Shown one piece after another: positions 26,701 to 37,608 of a stretch of DNA of 50,821 nt. Position 1 is the stretch's first letter; each line of letters starts with the position of its first letter. The stretch covers positions 1-50,821 of the forward strand of contig JARIHL010000060.1 in NCBI GenBank assembly GCA_029288315.1, read 5' to 3'. The position numbers and the translations under genes are program-made. The notes under the pieces are model-generated. The model was not told the origin of the DNA and did not search any database. It saw nothing but the letters and a program-made list of their open reading frames with translations. This stretch comes from Candidatus Saccharimonadota bacterium. Lineage in GTDB: Bacteria > Patescibacteriota > Saccharimonadia > Saccharimonadales > EFPC-124.

Positions 26701-29700
26701 GTGAGTAACGACGTGTTAGCTCTTCCGGTGCCGCTGATACGAAAGTCAGCTGTCTGATCTGCAGCACTTTGATTTTGGATGTAATTACCCGATCCAGAGC
26801 TGAGCGCAAACCCACAATTCGTAGAGTTTTGTAAACAGATAGTTCCAGACTCATCTCCAAAAGTAACCGTACGATCAGCAGTGGGGTCGGTAATAACCAA
26901 AGTAGTTTCATTGGCGTCATTGGTAAGACCTTCAAAAACGAATGGATTACCACCTGAGATTGTTGCCAAAACGGTGAGAGAGTCGGTACTTACATCCCCG
27001 AGTGTGGCACTACCATTAACGAGGAGGTCATTGAGTGTGGTGAGGCCAGTTACTCCCAATGTACCGCCGACAGTCGTATTGCCACTAATACTTGCCGTGC
27101 CAGCACTGATAGCACCAGTCGTGCTAATAGCGTCCGCACCAGTATCGATCGAACCGAAACCAGAGGTGATTGAACCTACACCTAGCGCACCTGTACCTGT
27201 TATTGCAGTCGCAACAGCGTCATTCGTGTCAACTAAAGCGACATCGTGGCCGTCGAGTAGGTCTAGTTCGGCCGCTGAAATGGTTGCACCGCTGGTTAAG
27301 ATATCATTAGAGCCAATATTGACAGCAGTGCCAATTTCGGCATCACTGACATCGATAGCCGTGGTGAGGCCACCACCTGCTGATTGGATCTTCAAGCCGA
27401 TTGGCTGGGCTCGGTCTGTATCAAGATTATCAATGAGAGCCAGTTGAGCAGGGTCGGCAGTACCTACGCCATCAGCACGACTGACTGCAAAATAGCCAGT
27501 GCTACCAGTAGCAACTGACACGTTAAAGAGCGAATCAGTCGTCGTGTTGGCGAGTGTAACATTGAGGTTGCGCGCATCAGTTGTCGTCAAAGTATTACCA
27601 GCATCGTAGGCGCTTTGCAATGTCGCGCTGCTACCACCCGCGCCCCCATCGCAGTTATCAAATATCAACTGATTACCAGAGCCTTTCTTGATACACTGAT
27701 TCGCTGCACCTGAAGAAGTTGGCAGCACAAAAGTAAGGTTGCCCGTAGAGTCACCAGCCTGGATAGTGGTGGTTTGGCCATTGCCGTCATGTAAAACGAA
27801 CGAACCAAGCTGCGACGTGGTGCCAGCGGTTACATCTCCACCTTGCACAATCAAGTCAACGCTCGTCGTGACGCTCGTACCGTCATCAGTAATGGTTGAG
27901 TCGCCAATGGTACTACCGGTGGCCGTAAACTTAGACAGCCGGTTGTTGGTGCCACTGCCGGTCACACCTCCACCAGAACCAGCACAGTTACCAGTTGATA
28001 GACAAATTGTGGCATTAGCACCGCCTGGGTCGGGAAGGGTATAGATAGTATTTTGTCCTAAAGCCGCAACTTGCAAAGTGCCAGTATTTGATGAGCCGTC
28101 ATTCAGTACCAGTGATCCACTTTGCGAGCTGGTACCCACATTAACGGTGCCGCCTTGTAAAGTTGCATTGCCACTTGCCGTAAGAGAAACAATATTCACT
28201 AAATTGCCACTCGTATCAATCCGCGTCGTGCCGTTTGTTTGTAATACGCCTCCACTGGTATTGATAGTGCCGGTTACGCTCAATGTGCCAGTAATCGTTG
28301 TATCTTCGTTAAGATTAATAGCTGTTGCTGTACCACCTATAGTTAACGCCACCCCGGTGGCTGTATCGAGTAATGGAGTTAATAACGATGTATTAGCGCG
28401 TCCAGTTCCGCTAATCCGGAAATCAGCCGTTTGGTCGCTAGCACTTTGATTTTGGATGTAATTACCGGAGCCGCTCGTTAAAGCGAATCCACAATTCGTA
28501 GAATTTTGCAGACAAACTGTGCCACTTTCATTACCGAGTGTGACAGTGCGATTAGCGGTAGGGTCAGTGATGGCAAGGGTTGTCGTAAAGGCGTCGTCTG
28601 TGCCACCCTGGAAAGCAAGCGGCGAGGCGCCCAGTAATTGTGAAGTGATAGTTAAACGATCAGTGGTCGCATTACCTAAAATGGTGTCGCCATTGGCGGT
28701 CAGACTACCATTCAATGTGGTCGTACCGCTCGTATTAAGCGTGCCGGCATTTATTGCACCAGTCGTGCTAATAGTGTCCGCACCAGTATCAATTGAGCCA
28801 AAACCAGATGTTATTGAACCAGAGTTGAGCGCGCCCGTGCCAATGATAGCCGTACTAACAGCGTCATTCGTATCAACTAAGGCGACATCATGACCATCGA
28901 GCAAATTAAGCTCAGCCGAAGCAATACTCACTCCACCCGAAAGAATATCATTCGAGCCAATATTAATAGCATTGACAATTTCGGCATCCGATACATCAAC
29001 TCCGTCAGTGATCACACCACCGGTTGCAGCCGCTACTGTTAGGCCATTGGCCAAGGTTAAGTTCGTGTCTTGCATATCAATGAGCACTAATTCAGTTGGC
29101 GGAGTGGTACCCGCACCGTCAGCCAAAATGAACCGGCTTTGCGACGTGCTGCCAGTAGCTGTGGTAATGGTTAGATTACTGTCGGTCGCGGTGTCGGCAA
29201 GGGTGAATGCGAGATCGCGAGCATTTGTGGTTGAGATAGTATTACCGTTCGTGTAGGCGTCCTGTAAGGTGACACCTGTTCCGGCGCCGCTGGTGTCGAG
29301 GTCAGTTATCGTGCCGTTTTGACATTTTTTAATGCGGCCATCGCTAGAATTCGCCCAGACACGATAATCGCCAGCGGCACAGGCCGGGTTGCCCGCTTCT
29401 TCAGCAAATTCCAAATAGTCATTGCCTGAGCCATTACCAACGGTAATTTGCTCGTTAAAAGTGGCTGAACCTTGGATAGTGGTTTGTATACCTGCGTGGG
29501 CTATGGTGAGGGCATTGGCATTCGTTGTGCCAATGCTGATGCCCGCTGCACCTCCAGCATCAAGTGTCACAGTAGTGGCACCGCCACTTTGTAAAGCCAG
29601 GGCGCCCGAGCCAGTAATAGCACCAATATTCACAAGGTTACCAGAATTATCAACCCGCGTGGTGTTGTTGGTTTGTAAGCTGCCGCCGCTCGAATTGATA

Positions 29701-32700
29701 GTACCCGTGACACTGAGGGTGCCGGTGATTGCCGTTGACTTGTTTAAATTAATAGCCGTGGCGTTGGTAGTGCCGATATTCAATACCGCTGCGCTCGCGG
29801 TATCCAATAGCGGAGTTAAGACTGCTGTGTTTGCTCGCCCTGTGCCGCTAATCCGGAAATCAGCTGTCTGATCTGCAGCACTTTGATTTTGGATGTAATT
29901 ACCCGATCCAGAGCTGAGCGCAAACCCACAATTTGTCGAATTCTGCAAACAGAGAGTGCCTGTTTCGTCAGGCAAGGAGATAGTACGGTTCGCAGTTGGG
30001 TCAATCACGGCAATAGTCGCAGTGAAGCTATTATCAGTTGCTCCTTGAAAGACAAGTGGTGAAGCGCCTTGGATTTGGGCGGTAACAGTTAGGCGATCGG
30101 TAGCCGCGTTACCAATGGTCGTGTTACCGTTAGCCAAAAGGTCGCCACTGAGTGTGCTGACACCGGTAATCCCCAGCGTGCCGCCAATGCTCGCATTACC
30201 GCTTGTCGTTACGTTTCCAATATTGATTAGGTTGCCGGAACTGTCAATTCGAGTCGTAGAATTAGTTTGCAGCCCACCACCGGTCGTATTGATAGTGCCC
30301 GAACTCGTAATGGTCGTGCCACCCGAGATAGCACCTGCAAGCGTTACATTGCCAATATTAACCAAATTGCCGCTATTATCAAGACGTGTGGTTGAGTTAG
30401 TTTGGATCGCGCCACCAGTACTGTTAATGTTGGCAGCGGCAGTTACTGTGCCAGCACCGCTCACGTCAAAATTGGTAAAGTCGATTGCGCCGGTTGTGCC
30501 CACGATATCGTTGCCGCCCACATTCAGGGCTGTCACGATATCCGCATCGCTGGCATCAATAGCCGTGGTGATACCGCCACTAGCTGCCTGAAAGTTGAGG
30601 CCGATGGGCAGTGCACGGTCAGTATCAAGATTATTGATGAGCAGCATTTGAGCAGGATCAGCCGTGCCAGTGCCATTAGCCCGGCTAAATGATACAAAAC
30701 CGGTGCTACCATCAGCCACGAGCAAGTCAAAATTACTATCAGTTGCTGTGTTGGCAAGCACAATGTCAATATCTCGTGCATCAGTGGTAGTGATGCCATT
30801 GCCATTATTGTAAGCAGTTTGGAGGCTGGCACTGCTACCACCGGCACCGCCGTCGCAATTGTCAAACACGAGCTGGTTACCACTGCCTTTTTTAATACAC
30901 TGATTGGCTGCACCAGCCACGGTCGGCAAGATAAAGGTGAGGTCGCTACTCGTATCACCTGATTGCAGAGTAGTGGCCTGACCATTACCATCATGCAGAA
31001 CAATGGAACCCAATTGGCCAGTGGTTCCCAGGGTTAAATCACCACCTTGAATAATAGCGTCGACACTTGTTGTAACAGTTACGCCGTCATCAGTGATAGT
31101 GGAGTTATTGATAGCTTGCGAGCCGGTGAACTTAGCGAGCCGGTTGGCTGTGCCACCTGCTGTTGTCACGCCACCGCCAGAGCCAGCACAGTTGCCGACA
31201 GTAGTACAAATATCGTAGGTACCCGCAATTGCCGTTGCAAAGCGATACGTCACGTTTGCGGTGGGCGTCTGGAAGCTGATGGTTGTGCTGTTAATACCAC
31301 TTGTCGCACTGAGCGTGGTTGAAGTATTACCTTGCAAGACCAGTGCTTGGCCAGTGGCGCCAATGGTTAGGGTTGAGCTCGGGGTGATAGTGTTGGTGTT
31401 GATACCAGCAAAGGTAGGCGTCGCGCTCGCGTTGATATTTTGGATAGTGTTAACAATACCACTGGCGACACTGAAATTGGTACTGCTAAACTGAGCGATA
31501 CCTTTGGCGGTCGTTGAAGCATCGTCAATAGTAATCGTCGTGCCCAGACCGCTCGAGTTTGCAATGCTCAGGCCGCCTGTTAAGCCATTGAGTGAAGTAA
31601 CTCCACCGCCCCCGCCGCCGGGGCAGATCTGAAAGCTTGGCGCGCCCGCAGTCGAGACTAAGCAGAGTCCCGCCGCCCCAGCGGTGACGGTGGCCAAAGC
31701 GCCAGTACCCTGGCCAATCACTACGCCATTGTTGGTAAGTGAGCTGACACCTGTCCCACCCTGTAACACACTGAGTGCCGTGGTTAGGCCAGAAAGGGAA
31801 GTGATATCAGAGTTGGCGCCACTGGCTGCCGCACCTAAATTAGCCCGTGCCCCAGCACCGGTGCCAGCACCGGTGCCCCCACCACCTACGGATAAGGGGG
31901 TGCCCAAACTCAAAGCACCACTCACAGAAAGATCGCCATTCACGGTAACGACGGTACCACTTTCACTCAGCAACGAATCGGCAATAGTTTGTACTCCCGT
32001 AAATTTGGCTATTCGACCAGCCGTTCCGCCTGGGCTAGCTACGGTGCCGCCACCTCCGCCGCCAATATCACTAATAGTGATCGTGCCATTTGTTTTGGTA
32101 ACCACCAGATTGGCAGTGCCAGCTACGACATCTAGTACGCCCGTGTTATTGAGTATTCCGTTGCTTATAGAAAGGCCGCTACCCAGATTAATGATGCCAC
32201 TTTGGCCACCAAGCGCTAGCACGCCAGTGTTGGTCAATGTTGTGCCATCAATGGCCATACCGCCACCGCTTGTGAGGGTAACATCACCGCTTTGACCTTG
32301 TAGTGATAGAACGCCAGTATTTGATAGGCTACCGCCCGCAGCATTCAAGCCATTACCGAGAGTTATGTTGCCGCTGAGGCCAGCTAAACTAAATACCACA
32401 TTTTCTCGTCCTAGTAAGTCAACAAATTCGTCCCCGTTGTAATATGAGAGGACATTTTTACTTTGATCATAGTACATTTGTCCGGCAATAGCTCCCGTTG
32501 GTTGGCTTGTCGGAACCAGCACCAGCGAATTATTGACCCGAAGCTGACCATTAATACTTAACGTTCGGTCACCTTCAACTGTTACGCTGCCAATACTGGC
32601 TAGTTCACCAAGTGGTAACTGCTGAGTATCAAACTGGCCTGCCGGGTCAACTGCTTCAGATTGTCTGGCATTATTTGATTGAATAGTGCGCTGTACAATG

Positions 32701-33011
32701 GATGCAGCAAACACGCCACCACCCAAAACGAGCAATAGTAAGGCGATGAAGGCGTATTTCTTAATGATTGGCGGTATGTGACGCTTGCGACGCATTGATG
32801 GCGGTGGTGGCGGCACAGAATTGGTTGGAGGGGCGGGGGATGTCGGAGTGGGTATGTAGGCAGGTTGCGTGGGTGTGATTTGAGCAATGGGCTGTTGGGG
32901 TAGTGGTGCTTGAGGAGCTGTGGATTGAAGGGTATTTTGAAAAGAGGCTGACTGAGTGGTGGGGGCGCCAGCACCTTGAGCACCAGTGTTACGGACCTGT
33001 AATTCTTCCAC
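20736..33011 (-). CDS. Giant repetitive surface protein, 4,091 residues
   Basis: A single open frame of 12.3 kb. Residues 1-72 are Pro/Gln/Thr-rich and cytosolic, RRKRH precedes one membrane helix (about 84-107, YAFIALLLLVLGGGVFAASI), and about 3,980 residues lie outside. Most is tandem beta-helix-like repeat with recurring LTITSQ..., SGNYIQNQSAADQTADFRIS, NLNEDTTITGTLSVTG and TTRIDNSGNLVNIG, each block about 250-300 residues. Near residues 3,340-3,450 is a YadA-head-like run (NTAVGSYSLASNTTG, NTAIGNYALQGNTTG). About residue 3,770-3,930 is a compact domain (GVEAGDLV, RVPLKVTNENGAIAIGDPLT, GHAMKATNPGMIVGYALENF). The last 130 residues form another beta domain. Likely an adhesin or stalk for host contact. 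The start is GTG 33011; no better ATG exists before the membrane helix. Confidence 0.85.
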   Translation of the reverse strand: MEELQVRNTGAQGAGAPTTQSASFQNTLQSTAPQAPLPQQPIAQITPTQPAYIPTPTSPAPPTNSVPPPPPSMRRKRHIPPIIKKYAFIALLLLVLGGGVFAASIVQRTIQSNNARQSEAVDPAGQFDTQQLPLGELASIGSVTVEGDRTLSINGQLRVNNSLVLVPTSQPTGAIAGQMYYDQSKNVLSYYNGDEFVDLLGRENVVFSLAGLSGNITLGNGLNAAGGSLSNTGVLSLQGQSGDVTLTSGGGMAIDGTTLTNTGVLALGGQSGIINLGSGLSISNGILNNTGVLDVVAGTANLVVTKTNGTITISDIGGGGGGTVASPGGTAGRIAKFTGVQTIADSLLSESGTVVTVNGDLSVSGALSLGTPLSVGGGGTGAGTGAGARANLGAAASGANSDITSLSGLTTALSVLQGGTGVSSLTNNGVVIGQGTGALATVTAGAAGLCLVSTAGAPSFQICPGGGGGGVTSLNGLTGGLSIANSSGLGTTITIDDASTTAKGIAQFSSTNFSVASGIVNTIQNINASATPTFAGINTNTITPSSTLTIGATGQALVLQGNTSTTLSATSGINSTTISFQTPTANVTYRFATAIAGTYDICTTVGNCAGSGGGVTTAGGTANRLAKFTGSQAINNSTITDDGVTVTTSVDAIIQGGDLTLGTTGQLGSIVLHDGNGQATTLQSGDTSSDLTFILPTVAGAANQCIKKGSGNQLVFDNCDGGAGGSSASLQTAYNNGNGITTTDARDIDIVLANTATDSNFDLLVADGSTGFVSFSRANGTGTADPAQMLLINNLDTDRALPIGLNFQAASGGITTAIDASDADIVTALNVGGNDIVGTTGAIDFTNFDVSGAGTVTAAANINSTGGAIQTNSTTRLDNSGNLVNIGNVTLAGAISGGTTITSSGTINTTGGGLQTNSTTRIDSSGNLINIGNVTTSGNASIGGTLGITGVSTLSGDLLANGNTTIGNAATDRLTVTAQIQGASPLVFQGATDNSFTATIAVIDPTANRTISLPDETGTLCLQNSTNCGFALSSGSGNYIQNQSAADQTADFRISGTGRANTAVLTPLLDTASAAVLNIGTTNATAINLNKSTAITGTLSVTGTINSSGGSLQTNNTTRVDNSGNLVNIGAITGSGALALQSGGATTVTLDAGGAAGISIGTTNANALTIAHAGIQTTIQGSATFNEQITVGNGSGNDYLEFAEEAGNPACAAGDYRVWANSSDGRIKKCQNGTITDLDTSGAGTGVTLQDAYTNGNTISTTNARDLAFTLADTATDSNLTITTATGSTSQSRFILADGAGTTPPTELVLIDMQDTNLTLANGLTVAAATGGVITDGVDVSDAEIVNAINIGSNDILSGGVSIASAELNLLDGHDVALVDTNDAVSTAIIGTGALNSGSITSGFGSIDTGADTISTTGAINAGTLNTSGTTTLNGSLTANGDTILGNATTDRLTITSQLLGASPLAFQGGTDDAFTTTLAITDPTANRTVTLGNESGTVCLQNSTNCGFALTSGSGNYIQNQSASDQTADFRISGTGRANTSLLTPLLDTATGVALTIGGTATAINLNEDTTITGTLSVTGTINTSGGVLQTNGTTRIDTSGNLVNIVSLTASGNATLQGGTVNVGTSSQSGSLVLNDGSSNTGTLQVAALGQNTIYTLPDPGGANATICLSTGNCAGSGGGVTGSGTNNRLSKFTATGSTIGDSTITDDGTSVTTSVDLIVQGGDVTAGTTSQLGSFVLHDGNGQTTTIQAGDSTGNLTFVLPTSSGAANQCIKKGSGNQLIFDNCDGGAGGSSATLQSAYDAGNTLTTTDARNLNVTLANTTTDSLFNVSVATGSTGYFAVSRADGVGTADPAQLALIDNLDTDRAQPIGLKIQSAGGGLTTAIDVSDAEIGTAVNIGSNDILTSGATISAAELDLLDGHDVALVDTNDAVATAITGTGALGVGSITSGFGSIDTGADAISTTGAISAGTASISGNTTVGGTLGVTGLTTLNDLLVNGSATLGDVSTDSLTVLATISGGNPFVFEGLTNDANETTLVITDPTADRTVTFGDESGTICLQNSTNCGFALSSGSGNYIQNQSAADQTADFRISGTGRANTSLLTPLLDTATAVALNIGTTNATVINLNQNTTLASGKTLTVQGAALFQPTVDGTSVFNVKTALGNNVFTVDSANGRVGINLGSNNTPSLANEGLEIKGALKLSGSATQIDNFITPLGTTVQTKINIPLYNPAAFGQLVAMGLPSTAASTTRALTLFDARSGAHQPTLGIISPNENQIFGLSWDGSNTTSLLKTSGDNVALQANSLNLLTAKNNGGAANVGIGNNATGGYPLDVTGDVNTSTQYRIGGTVICTSSGCTPAAGSNNYIQNSTAPQTANFNVVSAAAGSVTATIQGAASQSATILEVKANGVSNPLFSVGSSGAAIFRNSSNATTAFQIQNSTGASLFSVDTTNTLVRVPTVGSDATLSSATGAIQIGADNTSNLAFDDNEIIARNNGGVATLFLQNLGGGLTVNANAAIFQNNVNGTTSFQILNAAGTSVATVDTIDGELELGQGSTLTGTMLFRNATNGNVITLSSTTPTANRAILLPNEAGTICLQNSTSCGFATTSGSGSYIQNQSASDQTADFRISGSGRANTSLLTPLLDAATAVALNIGGTATAINLNEDTAVTGTLSVTGAINSSGGTLQTNSTTRIDNSGNLVNIGTVNGQTISSAASFTGTVAVTTLGSAGSTAVCRNGSNQLATCASNPTSVTLQQAYDAGNTITTTDARSVSIALADTATDSNLLIDLQCDTSCGSNGRFAIQDDGTDVFSIAPTGAALFKNTSTTALQIQKADATTVLTVDTSNSRVGIGNLTPSEALHVDGKLRFVATETVFTGNAKLFVGTQPDTSARGGLNGTSLTTIADYGNGTNVQGIVMQWGGTTDAGGFKISDDGLILWGSGDDNIFQVIDEDANATRFIIEDGGDVGIGLASANSKLDVAGDVNISSGSAYKINGSDVLEADSLTFTAATSALIQPATSQALNITAHATSTWSTDSGNLFVRAASTNTLDLDTGGAGTVAIGNANATTINMGNNAIAHTINIGTGAAAQTVTLGSTNSTSTTTIQAGTGNLNLSTNSASASIIAKSSTNGSNAFQVQNAGGTPVLKVDTINSQTQARAGADSATLGSEMITSNNFSTSWTGTGWTLGASSATHTSGTTALSPTTPLTVAANTGYLITFTLASTTTGTLTPGIGGVSGNGVSSNTTHSQVVYTSGTGNLTFTPTSDFNGTISAVSVKQLTVYEATLALQDSTGVNAQLFRTGKWDTHNIFLGAASGRYNIPNSGDSSGYGNTAVGSYSLASNTTGKFNTAIGNYALQGNTTGVDNSAVGRNALNNNSIGSYNTAFGSASLYNNTSGSNNTAFGHYSLNGNNTGSNNTAMGYYAGFNDLDGFYTFSNLQNSTVLGSYAQAQASNTFILGGAASNAVNVGIGTTKPDNVFSVSPVQYNTGTASQSGTTVTGSGTTFTAAMIGSKIIFANGTSATITGFTSATSLTVTPSQTVGSQNYRIHRQGFQVTSAGFVGVGTSAPSNAIHVDQGTSTASFISFTAGTTTGTTNLDGTTLGIDAFGSAFLTNWENQAMFFATNSTVRLKLTAAGNVGIGDNIEAVDAVQIDKGVGANGLIRFTVGTTTGTTNTDGFVTGVDLNGAGYVYNYENLPVHIGTSGFARIRVAGGGNVGIGPDATTFTAGQELEVNGDIRLDANGTATTNGLCHSGANTTTTFADRDIVACSAAPSDIAEWYETKQGVEAGDLVMTTNETFTYDEELFNPTTGEPTGQHVDHTISVLGKGSNTQSGRTMGIVSTSPYQVFGESVKEATHVKNPRPIALSGRVPLKVTNENGAIAIGDPLTASSTPGHAMKATNPGMIVGYALENFTGTNGKINTFVEIGYYAPPAAGTQGGANQTIQNGGNADLSSLNVSGQTTLNRLTVTGDAIFKGKVTVKELTVQQDLRIEGHLVGGGNTPIISAHQDVTATIDGTDTAGSITVTAEAAISGELAQITFAKAYANTPRISITATNAAGAKLPVYPEKTATGFKLRTDASLTKDTVYSYDFIVIQ

Positions 33012-33203
33012 CTCTAAAAAACTTTTTTGTTTCGAGCTTATACTCTTGCTAAAATTATATAACGATTATGCTTTTAAACGCAAGGAGTTTGTAAGAAGTA
33101 ATCGCGGACTCTCATTTATTTAATTCTGTAAATAATAAAACTAACCCACGTTATATCTTGTATTGAAATCTAAATCCTTAACCACTCTATTTTATGATGT
33201 GAG

Positions 33204-33470
33204 CTAACTTTTTGCTTTTCGAAGACAAAGATAGCCGAGGGCTATAACAATGATAGGTACGAGAAAGACGCCAATACTCCTACCAGCTTGGTAGGCACCG
33301 TCGCTGCTACTCTCTAGTGACGCAAAAGTTCGCAGTGCAGAAAGTGTCATAAGTCCACCCAGCACGAGAAGGATGATGCCAGTAATTTTCCAGCCAGAAG
33401 CTTTTTTTGATTGTTCGGTAGAAGGTTGTTTAGACGGTTCCACGATATACTCCTTATCTTTGGTCATCAT
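33204..33470 (-). CDS. Small membrane protein, two helices, unknown
   Basis: 88 residues: hydrophilic N-terminus with many Lys/Ser (1-27), helix 1 ITGIILLVLGGLMTLSALRT, a short polar link (SLESSSDGAYQAGRS), helix 2 IGVFLVPIIVIALGYLCLRK. No family recognised. It follows the F1-like ATPase operon in the same direction with a 56-bp gap, so it may be its last member. The gap has no clear terminator. Confidence 0.6.
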   Translation of the reverse strand: MMTKDKEYIVEPSKQPSTEQSKKASGWKITGIILLVLGGLMTLSALRTFASLESSSDGAYQAGRSIGVFLVPIIVIALGYLCLRKAKS

Positions 33471-33526
33471 ACAGTATATAGTGAAGAAAAATCTACCCCC
33501 TACCCTTCGTAAATATTGCTGATGCT

Positions 33527-33817
33527 CTATTCGGTATTTTCAGCCAAATAGGCTGGCTCAATGTCGACAAACAGTACTACAGTGTTGTTCGTGACCTTGA
33601 TGATACCTTTGGTGATTGGAAAAGTAAAGTTCTGAAAACCATTATTAACAACGATCTGGCCTTCGTTGAGTAGTGAGAAGAAATTTGCATGATTCTCCAA
33701 AATATCAAAGGGCCCAACCTCATTGGTGGCAGAAACGACTGTTGCCATTCCGTTGTACAGCGTCTGGGTAGGGGACATAACTTTCACATGGATTTTGGCT
33801 TTATCAGGCAGCTTCAT
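33527..33817 (-). CDS. atpC: F-type ATPase epsilon-like subunit, short form
   Basis: 96 residues from ATG 33817, with GGAG 6 nt upstream. The sequence IHVKVMSPTQTLYNGMATVV, NEVGPFDILENHANFFSLL and FPITKGIIKVTNNTVVLFVD is the N-terminal beta-sandwich of epsilon, which binds gamma and the rotor ring. The C-terminal helical hairpin of about 40 residues that normally inhibits ATP hydrolysis is absent. A longer start at 33889 would pass into the inverted repeat and is rejected. It is separated from the beta gene by that repeat. Confidence 0.85.
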   Translation of the reverse strand: MKLPDKAKIHVKVMSPTQTLYNGMATVVSATNEVGPFDILENHANFFSLLNEGQIVVNNGFQNFTFPITKGIIKVTNNTVVLFVDIEPAYLAENTE

Positions 33818-33833
33818 GTTAAACTCCAGATTC

Positions 33834-34013
33834 GAGACGCCGCAGCAGTGCAGCTGGCAGGCAAAAATCCAGACAAACTGGGGTGGCACGCGGCGGGGCA
33901 GCTCCCAAAAATGTTTTTTCTTGTATTCAAGAAAAAAATTTTAGGGGCGGACCGCGTGACAGGACCCCTTCTTGCAATAGATTTTTGCCTGCCAGCTGCA
34001 CTGCTGCGGCGTC

Positions 34014-34015
<2 letters not shown>
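33834..34015. repeat. Core-2 inverted repeat inside the F1-like ATPase operon
   Basis: Perfect 36-bp arms (33834-33869 and 33980-34015; outer end GAGACGCCGCAGCAGTGC) surround a 110-nt core. The core has its own dyads: GGGGTGGCACGCGG near CCGCGTGACAGGACCCC, and AATGTTTTTTCTTG around TATT with CAAGAAAAAA. About 97 nt of the core match the copy at 45082-45188 almost base for base, while the arms do not. It separates beta and epsilon, the only pair in the operon from b onward that does not overlap. Confidence 0.92.
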
Positions 34016-36180
<2,165 letters not shown>

Positions 36181-36184
<4 letters not shown>

Positions 36185-37608
36185 GCTGGGGCCGCTCCCA
36201 TAGTAACCACCTGCAGTAACTGTCTAGCCAAGGCGTCAATGTCAGTATCTTGTTGTATGGACGGCGCCAGGTCTCTCGCTTGTTTTTTGAGCAGCGAAAT
36301 ATTGATTTTGTGTTGACCGCCACTGACAAGAATTGTTTCTAGGATTAACTGTTGCTCAATAAGCGAAAAGAGTTCGCTCGAAGTCTGATGAAAAGCGTCA
36401 TGTATCAATCTGCCAAACTCCAGTGAGAGTTTAGTCTCAGGCGTCATATCAGAGCCAAAATGGGCGAATTCAGCCGCTTGACGGTAATCGGCAAGTTTTT
36501 TAAAAAGAGTACTTGAAATTACTTTTTGCCGCGGTGTTTGGGCTCGCCCGCCCACGCGGGATACCGATAAGCCGGTATTGACGGCTGGCCGGATATTTTG
36601 TCGGAAGGTATTGAGATCAAAAATAATCTGACCGTCGGTGATTGACATAATACTGGTTGGCAAATAGGCTGTAATATCATCACCAGGGGTAACCACTGTT
36701 GGCAGCGCGGTCAGTGTTTTGCCGTTTTCAGACAGTTTGCCGGCTCGCTCAAGCAATGAGGAATGGGCAAAAAACATATCACCCGGATATGAATCACGAC
36801 CAGGGCTGGTTTGTGAAAGCAGAGAAACTTCGCGGTAAACTTTGGCATGCGACGATAAGTCGTCATATATAATTACCACGTCACGGCCGTTATGCCAAAG
36901 GTATTCGGCAATTGAGCAGCCAACATACGGTGCAATATACGACTGAGCAAGCGAGTCAAAAATATTGGCAATCACGACAATGCTACTGTTAATTGCGCCG
37001 CTTTCATTAAGCACCCGGATGGTTTGTTCAATCTCAATACGTCGTTTACCAATCAGTACGTACACCACAATACGGTCGAGATTAGTTTGATTAATGCCGA
37101 GTTGTAGCAAAAAACTACTTTTACCTGATTTAGTATCTCCCAAAATGGCAATACGTTGCCCTAAAACAATGGGAAAAAGTGTGTCAACGATGATAACTCC
37201 AGAAGGTAGCTGATCGTTCAACAGATTACGTTCATGAATCCCCGGTGCTTTGTTGTAGATCGGCCAGGTTGCTTCAAGACGTATCGGACCCTTCGTATCA
37301 AGTGGTTGGCACAGTGGTGTGATAATTCGGCCAATCAAGGCATCGCCGACATCAGTTGTAAAAGTATTATTGGCGAGCACCACAAATTCACCAAGTTTTG
37401 TGGCTTCGGTTTCAAGATTAAGTACCAATACGACATCTTCGCCGACTTCACGCACCATACCACGCTTACCGGATTCAAACATAATTAAGGCGCCAATCGC
37501 CACACCATCCAAACCGCGCACACTGACTAAATATCGTTCAACACCAACAACCTCGCCGGTCGGTAACCCATTTGAAACAAGTTGCTGGAAGGCTGAGTTG
37601 TCATACAC
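36181..37608 (-). CDS. atpA: F-type ATPase alpha-like subunit with short N-terminus
   Basis: 475 residues from GTG 37608, whose GTGTATGA overlaps the stop of the delta gene. The frame is open to 37728, but only inside delta. Walker A is GDTKSGKSS in place of the usual GDRQTGKT. VIIYDDLSSHAKVYREVSLL, SPGRDSYPGDMFFAHSSLLE, TDGQIIFDLNTF and the Arg-finger region NTGLSVSRVGGRAQT are conserved. The N-terminal helix that binds delta in ordinary alpha (about 20-25 residues) is reduced to roughly 15 residues, so stator contacts may differ. Length is below the usual 500-515. Confidence 0.92.

Noticed and set aside
21684-32295. Many plus-strand open frames of 100-200 codons across the giant gene (for example 26881-27447, 31684-32295)
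   Set aside because: They are antisense shadows of the Thr/Gly/Ser-rich repeat codons; they recur with the repeats, lack ribosome sites and have low-complexity Val/Pro/Ser composition.
20736-33011. Regular DNA repeats resembling a repeat array or CRISPR
   Set aside because: The repeats are long, coding, imperfect and in one frame; there are no short identical repeats with equal spacers and no cas genes.
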